Origin: Typha latifolia
Taxonomy: Eukaryota > Streptophyta > Magnoliopsida > Poales > Typhaceae
Direction of reading: 5' to 3'
NCBI GenBank assembly: GCA_019914945.1
Contig: JAAWWQ010000016.1
Coordinates: forward strand, 38,421-102,420
DNA: 64,000 bases
Made by a program: the position numbers and the translations under genes. Below the pieces are notes generated by a model. The model saw nothing but the letters and a program-made list of their open reading frames with translations, made no database searches and had not been told where the DNA came from. The stretch's first letter is position 1, and each line of letters opens with the position of its first letter. This document shows, one piece after another, positions 57,601 to 64,000 of the stretch.

Positions 57601-60600
57601 TTCCCAACTATTTGGGGCAATTATATTGATTTTCTTCTCCATCCATCTCTATGAGTGCACAATTGATGGTTATTTATTTATTAGATATTCAATGACACTG
57701 TATATGAAAGGATTTTTAGTCCCTTATATTTTGGAAGAATTGAATTTCAGACCCCTTGGACCATGATTTATATATTGCCATATTTGGTCCCATGGTCTTG
57801 GTCCATCCATGTAGAGGACAATAGAGGACAATACCGTTCACTTTCTTATGCAATAGCATTGCATTGCTCAGAAGGAAGCGTGTCGTGATGCAAACCCCCC
57901 TCACCTCATGGGCAAGAAGCTTTCTAGAAGTGGTTGCTCTCTCAATAGGTCTTGCCAAACTCAGTTCCTCATTTTTCCTACTGTTCCTCAGTTGCTCCTA
58001 TTACCATGGTCCATTGAACATATCGATGCAGGTCGGATCATAAGTTGAATCCAACCCAAATCTAACTTAGGGAATCATATTCGATGTCTCAAGCAACCCA
58101 TCTCTCTCTCTCTCTCTTCTCGTTCCTTTTTGTTGTTCTTTTCTCTCATCACTCTCCTAAATATTTATTGTATCCATCAAGAGCTGAAGCCACCTCTGTC
58201 ACAGAGGGGACAACGGTGATGAGTACAAATATTTATTAAATCCACCAGGAGTTTGATATTATTCTTAACATTTTCACTCTTCATATTGTGTTGCTACTAT
58301 CTTATATGACTAATCTGATTTTTTTTTTCATTTTTCTGCCAGTTATTTCTGAACTTTTAGGATTTTTCTACAGTTTATATCATTTTTTTGAATTTAAGTA
58401 ATTAAAAAAGATAGTGCTAAGCTGAAACGGTTGATACAGTGGCAAAAATGGGCAATGCAACTGATACTACCAATAGGTATAATTTTCTTTGACAATCAAT
58501 ATGGATGCCAATTTTAGAACCTTGTAAAAAGAACAATATGCTTTGCTGCATGACAATTTAGCTCATTTCATATATGTAAGAGAGTCTGCCATCAGATCTG
58601 TTGCTTGAGATATGCATGAGATGCTGCCATGTTGAATAGATTGCAACTATCACCATTTCTTTTTGTCAATACTCGAGATTGTCTTTTTTCTTTTTTTCTT
58701 CAATAGACACATGTCATCCTCCTTTAATTATCATCCAGCTTGTGATCTTATTGTCATGATTGTAAGAGAGGAAGGCTCTTATGAACTATTTCCAAATGCT
58801 CCATTCTTTTAGTACTTGCAACCTGTTTGCTAGAAGTAACTTTTGTTCTCTAAAATTTATTCTCCTGCTAGCACACCTGTTAGAGGCATTATCAAGTAGT
58901 GTCTGCATATTTTTATGTTCGAAGCACTTTTTAATTTACTTGTTTGCTTGCTATAGCATCTACTGTGAGGCATGCATATTCGAGTGGTTTAGATCTCTTT
59001 CGTTCTTCTATAAGATAAAAACTCATTATCTTTTACTAAGATATGTATTGTGTTCTCTCTCATCCCCGAACACAAATAGATCTCTGCAGTCTGAACACCT
59101 GAACACCCATCAGCGATGTAGTCATGTCCCATGATATCACTTTTCTTTTATCTATGCAGGCATTTTGTCCCCAACCTAACTATTGGAGCTCCGTCATTGA
59201 GAGTTTGAGAAAGCACACTAAGTAATCTTCTAGACTTGTTTGTTTAGGTTATTTCAGTGAACATATTCAGTTCTTTACATATTGGCATGATTAATTGTTT
59301 CTTACTTGGTGTTGGCTGTATGTCTTAATATCCAGGGCATACTTGGACTGCCATCTTATGGTTACAAATCCTTCAGACTATGTAGAACCTTTAGCAAAAG
59401 CTGGTGCTTCAGGCTTCACATTTCATATTGAGGCAACTAAAGGTGGAAAACATGTTTATTTTCTTTTTCCAAATCTTGCTGAGGGTCAGTGGTTTATTTG
59501 GTCTTATAAAATGACATGATGCAGAATACTGGCAGGAGCTCATCAAAGCATCAAGTCAAGGGGCATGCGGCCTGGTGTAGCATTGAAACCGGGTACTCCT
59601 GTTGAAGAAGTCTTCTCACTGGTATCTCCTCTAATTTTATCTGGCTATCTTAGTGTCCTCGCATTCTTTTCAATGTAAATAGATTAGGCAAAGTTGCTTG
59701 ACAAAGATTGTCAACTTATGTTTAGTGCATCTATCTTCCCTGTTAAGAGCTATTAAAATTGTTGATAAATCATTTTATTTCTTACTTATTGCAGTGGCTT
59801 AATAAAATTTAACTCTAGAAAGTAGAAACAGTTTGGATTTTGGATAACTCTCAGTCTCATATTATTAGTCGATCAAATGCATAGCTATGTTAACTTTTCT
59901 TGACTGTCATCATTATGTACTGATAACTGCAGTTCACTATGAACTTTTGTATGGAGTTTTATGCAAGTTTTATTAACTTGAAGATGTTCCAGTGGCAAGT
60001 AAACTTTTTATTTTTTGTTTTCACAGGTTGAAGCAGAAAATCAGTAGAACTGGTCCTTGTTATGACTGTAGAACCCCGGTTTTGGTGGTCAAAAGTTTAT
60101 GCCAGAGATGATGGATAAGGTGGTCAATCTCCTAATCATGCTTATATGAAAATTGATGATAATTGTCTTTCATGTCCTGATCATATGTCTGAAATTTATC
60201 AGGTACGGACATTGAGAAAAGTACCCTGCCCTTGACATAGAGTAGGGGCTTAATTCATAAGGATATCAAGTTCCTGCTTTTCCATTTATATGTCTAAACT
60301 CATCCAAAATTTTGACTTTAAAACTTCCAAATGCTTCATTATATTTCTTCGTCCTTAGCTTTTGTTTGGATTGCAGATTGTATTGTGAGGCATGCATAAC
60401 TTTAAAATAACATGACCTGAATCATGTAAAATCAGGATCTGAAGCTTTACTTGTATCAGTGTATGATGATCCATCCATGTTTAATCCATCCATATGAGTA
60501 GCCTTGAAAGTTGAGACCTATCTAGCTAGTGCAACACAACTAAGGACAATGCCAACCTGATGTTGTCATGCATTCAAGATACTGGGTCTCCTATATTTTG

Positions 60601-61344
60601 CTTGGACCAACTCTTACAGGATGAATTTTTTTTTAATAATTTTTTAAAACAAGTTTCTTGTGGTGTCTATTGACTTGGACAGTTGTTTTGTGCTGTGTGG
60701 CAAAAATTGATTGTTTCTAGTAGTATAGTCACTGAAACATTGATTAGTTTCCTTCACCATGAGGTCATGATCCTGTGCAGTTCAATAGAAGATAAATTAT
60801 TGAAATCTTTGCTAGTGTTCTTTTTTTAAACTTATATTTCAAGCACCTTGAATGGTAATAATTTTTAGGGACTCATCTATTAGGTTCTTTTTCCTTTTTT
60901 TGTGTCTTTTTTCTTTTTTGAGAGAGAGAGAGATTGCTGATTTACCTATTAGGTTAATAAGTTTCTATGGAATCTAAATATACTAAAAGAACATGTTATA
61001 TGACTGGCCATTTGCAGGCTAGTATATTAGAGCTTTAGATATTTGACTAGATCACTGTAACTTCCGTTTACCAGTTCAGATCACTTTGTTGCTCCTTTCC
61101 AGTGACAAACCAATTTCTTTCTTTGGTTTTCTTGTATAGAATGTCAAGTATCTGCAACATCAGCTAATAGTATCTGACCCTATTCTTCTTTTAGGTTGAC
61201 GGTGGCTTGGGCCCTTCGACGATCGATGCAGCAGCTTCAGCAGGAGCAAACTGTATTGTAGCAGGGAGTTTCGGAGCGCGGAGCCAGGCCAAGTCATACA
61301 TATTTTTGAGGAAGAGCGTCGAACAATCTCAAGAGAACAACTGA
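54647..61344 (+). CDS. RPE: Ribulose-phosphate 3-epimerase, cytosolic type
   Basis: Interconverts ribulose 5-phosphate and xylulose 5-phosphate in the pentose phosphate pathway. No transit peptide, hence cytosolic. Eight exons: 54647-54757, 56058-56062 (only GATGG), 59160-59221, 59336-59442, 59525-59621, 60027-60119, 60203-about 60242, 61195-61344. Start [17 protein letters not shown]; metal ligands H33 and D35 in [22 protein letters not shown] (third ligand His); [46 protein letters not shown] (catalytic Asp). The (beta/alpha)8 barrel is complete. The exons carry small indels against this otherwise canonical protein: one C short in exon 3 (GCTCCGTC), one A in exon 5 (ATCAAAGC), C short then C extra in exon 6, A run short in exon 7 and a G missing at its donor, C short and T extra in exon 8. 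Most likely consensus error; a fresh pseudogene is the alternative. Confidence 0.92.
56058..56062 (+). other. RPE: 5-nt microexon of the epimerase gene
   Basis: TTTGCAG | GATGG | GTAAGTG. It encodes Asp and two bases of Gly of the invariant DIMDGHFVPN motif; exon 1 ends in ATG and exon 3 begins G-CAT-TTT-GTC. Without these five bases both frame and motif fail. Introns of 1.3 kb and 3.1 kb surround it. Confidence 0.9.
57046..57472. mobile_element. Possible hAT-like element in intron 2 of the epimerase gene
   Basis: Ends GATTGTTGTGCCAATTGTGC and TGGCACGACAATT are imperfect inverted repeats, with subterminal TGCCRACRCTTG-type words resembling the element at 34135-34607. No clear target duplication. 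Confidence 0.4.
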
Positions 61345-61569
61345 TATCCTCAGATTCTAAATTCTGTTATTTACTGCTCAATAAGTTCATGCATGCAAAG
61401 AAAGTTTCATCCATATAACTTCAAAATTTGAGGTAGAGTATGTTGTGAAAGAACTGATGAACACTGGCACTTCATGGTATTATACATGATACATATATTT
61501 TAGGTGTGATTGATTGAAATCCTTGATGCTATATATAAAACTCTGGTTGTTTTCGATGATACCGTAACA
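61345..61569 (+). other. 3' UTR and flank of the epimerase gene
   Basis: AT-rich, no frame. The LTR-like island begins just after. Confidence 0.5.
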
Positions 61570-62230
61570 CTTAAAACTTAAAAAAAAAATTCCACATGAG
61601 CACATGCGAAAAGTGCGTCGCCCCCGTCCTTTCTCTCTTTCTTCTTCTTCCTCTTCCACCGTGCCACACCACTTTGCCACCTCCATTAATCCCATCTTCC
61701 CTCCCAAATAGCACTTTATTTCCTCCTCGCAAACTCTCCTTCCCTCTTCTCTCCTGCAGTTGTGACGTCGGAGCCACCCAAGCCCAAGCCAAGCCAGCAG
61801 AGTGTGGGCATGGTAAGCCTCAACCTCATCGGTCAGTTTGTACTTCAGCTCCCCTCACTCTGCGATCGTCCTCGGCGGCGTGACCCGCGTCGGCCGCGGT
61901 CAGAGCTCAGGTCAGAGGAAGAAGAAAAAAACCCTTCATTGGGACTTCGGGCCTTGATGAAGGGGCAGAAGGACCCCATCATCGCCAAGCCGTGGGCGTG
62001 CTCACGCCGCCATGACCCTCCTCCCTCTTTCTTTCTTCCTCTGCCACCTTCTCGGCCTCGCTGCCGAGCACCATGATTGTGCCGTCGCCTCGTGCTGCGC
62101 CAAAGCTCTCGGGGTTAGCCCCGTGGCTGCGGCCTCGTGGACTTCCCTCCCGCTCCTCGGCTCTCGCTACTTGAGACGGAAGGCGTGAGGTGGCTGTTGC
62201 CCCCGCCACCTATTGGAGTTGTGTGGCTTA

Positions 62231-62263
62231 GACCGCGGCCCACGAGACTTGTGGGCCGCGGTC
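62231..62263. repeat. Perfect 13 bp hairpin
   Basis: GACCGCGGCCCAC, loop GAGACTT, GTGGGCCGCGGTC. Confidence 0.95.
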
Positions 62264-62278
62264 TGGGCGCAGCCCATA

Positions 62279-62352
62279 GGCTATATGGGTTGCGGTCTAG
62301 ACCGCAAGCCCGTAAGGCTATATGGGTTGCGGTCTAGACCGCAAGCCCGTAA
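62279..62352. repeat. 37 bp exact tandem duplication with internal palindrome
   Basis: Copies 62279-62315 and 62316-62352, each containing the 14 bp palindrome GCGGTCTAGACCGC. Confidence 0.95.
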
Positions 62353-64000
62353 TAAGGCTAAATGAAGTGCATGATGAGGCCGCGGCCCATGGCCATAAGG
62401 CCTATGGGGCTCAGGAGACCGACCCATGGAACCTAGTGGGTTGCAGTTTGGGCCCCGCCCAGCCCATGAGCTGTCTCCTTACTTCTTTGAGTTGGGCTTG
62501 GGCTGACCGGTACACCCGGCTAGCCCATTTTGGGCCATTTTGACCTTATAACTTCTGTTTCTACTTTTGTAATTAATTAGCCTAACCATCTATTAATGAC
62601 CATTTATTACATCATGTGAATTTAGGATAGCATAGAACTCACCCTAGGAGACTAATAAGATAATTAGTACTATGGTTAGCTAATCTTGTATTAACTGCAA
62701 TTAATAGGATTTACCTTTCACGTGAGGAGGATTTCTGTGTACTATGGAGACCCCCAAACGAATAAAAAGTTTATACAAGTCTAGAATAATATAGTTAAAT
62801 TATTATCTAGTTCATGTCACTATAGGGAAGTATGGTGTTAATCTGTAAAACCTAGTGTACCATGATATGTCTTGACATGTGTGATTGTGATAACTTACTC
62901 ATCATATGATGTATTATGAGAATGTTAGTGTTAGCATAGACATTAGTGTAGCAGTACTCTACATGTATCTGTATGATAAACTCGACATAAATATTTGTTG
63001 TGAATATAGAATGTAACGATCCTGGTAATATGACATGGCTTATGCACTCACCGGATATGCCCACTTTTACCTATCATTAGTCAAATTGACTAGGCAGGTG
63101 CCCTACTCACTTAGCCCGGGGTTTAAGTGAGTGTATTTATGTAGCCCCTATACTATTAGCCGGCTACATGTCTGAGATCGGAGCATGTGTGGCTTTCGGG
63201 TAATTGCCTCTTGCATAGTCATGACTAGATTATAATGATAGAAGAATATGATTGTGAGACGGATATATCTCTAGCGGTGCTACGGCGACGCGGGGTCGGG
63301 GCGTCGGATTGATGAGCCGAGGGCTCCCGATTCTCCCGGCCGAGGCTGGTGCAGTGATTTGAGAGAGTGAGATTTGGGCTTACGACGGTCACGCTAGTTT
63401 GGTAAGCCACAGAGACAACGATCACATAGTGTCACCATACACGTGTAGGTGGCATTTGCAGCTAGATATTAATATATCCCCTCGATGTGAGATGATGGAT
63501 GATTATAGTGATGGATAATTTTCTTGAGTATTTATCTGTTGCTGGTGAATGGCTGGGTGAGCTACTGATAAGTATGATTAATGCCTCGGTGGGCATGAGA
63601 TGACTAAATTACTCTTTTATTGCTATTCATAATGTAAACACTATGATTAGGATTTGTAGCAAATTGTATCAAGCATATTCTAATACGTGTGTAGACATCT
63701 TGATACGTTTAGTAACTGGCATATTCTAGGATAGTGACGTAAAATCTTTATTGATTTGCATTAATCTAGTAACTCATGGTAAGTCATTTCAACAAGCATA
63801 TTGTTATTGCTGGCAATTATGAGCATGCATTGGATATGCACATGTGATTTCATTGTTTGGCTTTGTATGGATCCTACTGCAGCTGACTATGAGCTCACCA
63901 CCTCTTGGTGGCATTATTTCATTGCTAGGGGACACGGAGTGCGGGTAGCTGGGTAAATTTGTCTTTCTGTTTTTAGTATGTCTATTAGTTGTATTGAGCC

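Larger units (their letters stand above)
61570..64000 (+). mobile_element. GC-rich LTR-like island (continues past right edge)
   Basis: Starts near CGTAACACTTAAAACTT with an A run (61581-61590), then a pyrimidine-rich stretch (61620-61760), a G+C-rich block (61750-62220), a GGGCC/GGGCT patch (62220-62540) and an AT-rich part with scattered GC-rich stretches. The order matches 11820-15040. No retroelement protein is seen. The right end is not in the window. Confidence 0.45.

Noticed and set aside
57716..57958. Minus-strand 80-codon frame in epimerase intron 2
   Set aside because: Lies in repeat-like intronic DNA (with AACAACAG and TTTAGTCCC words) and shows no domain.
61596..62543. Overlapping frames in the right GC-rich island
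   Set aside because: Same reason: composition-driven, with palindromes and tandem repeats inside.

Overview
The window is nuclear DNA of a flowering plant. Genes are sparse and split by AT-rich introns with GT-AG borders, the intergenic space is full of transposon relics, there is a nuclear-type tRNA-Arg, and the protein families (RPS5-like NLRs, a two-domain-type uridine kinase, GRV2, OPT transporters) are plant ones. First exons are much richer in G+C than later ones, which fits a monocot. I cannot name the species.

Layout. 1-2412 (minus): first four coding exons of a uridine kinase-like gene that runs off the left edge. 2413-6360: AT-rich intergenic DNA with a GCGTTYGAACGC-type repeat patch, one long-TIR MITE and a diverged tandem repeat pair. 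7002-26451: a tandem cluster of three CC-NBS-LRR (RPS5/RPS2 class) genes, all on the minus strand. The left one is broken near its 3' end, the middle one is heavily broken, and the right one has a nearly full-length 876-codon frame. Older N-terminal relics lie upstream of the third gene. A putative 3.2 kb LTR, a LINE 3' end and a 366 bp hAT element with a perfect 8 bp target duplication sit between them. 28687-28759: tRNA-Arg(ACG), followed by an exact 238 bp tandem duplication that copied the last 12 bases of the tRNA. 31886-37051 (minus): a three-exon gene for an N-myristoylation-type protein resembling Arabidopsis At3g27210; its 4.3 kb intron 1 holds two or three mobile elements. 37100-48700: repeats only (MITE copies, a copia LTR with primer-binding site, a GC-rich island). 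48842-52723: a patchwork of fragments of unrelated genes (RNase H domain, GRV2/RME-8, and two OPT transporter pieces in opposite orientation). 54647-61344 (plus): cytosolic ribulose-phosphate 3-epimerase in eight exons, including a 5-nt microexon. 61570-64000: another GC-rich LTR-like island running off the right edge.

The working genes are unrelated housekeeping or signalling genes: pyrimidine salvage, the pentose phosphate pathway and a membrane-anchored unknown. The NLR cluster and the fragment patchwork are the fast-evolving parts. The main caution is that the epimerase exons carry about eight small indels, nearly all in homopolymer runs, while the encoded protein is otherwise textbook. 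That looks like uncorrected read error, so single-base frame breaks elsewhere, including the NLR tails, should be judged with this in mind.
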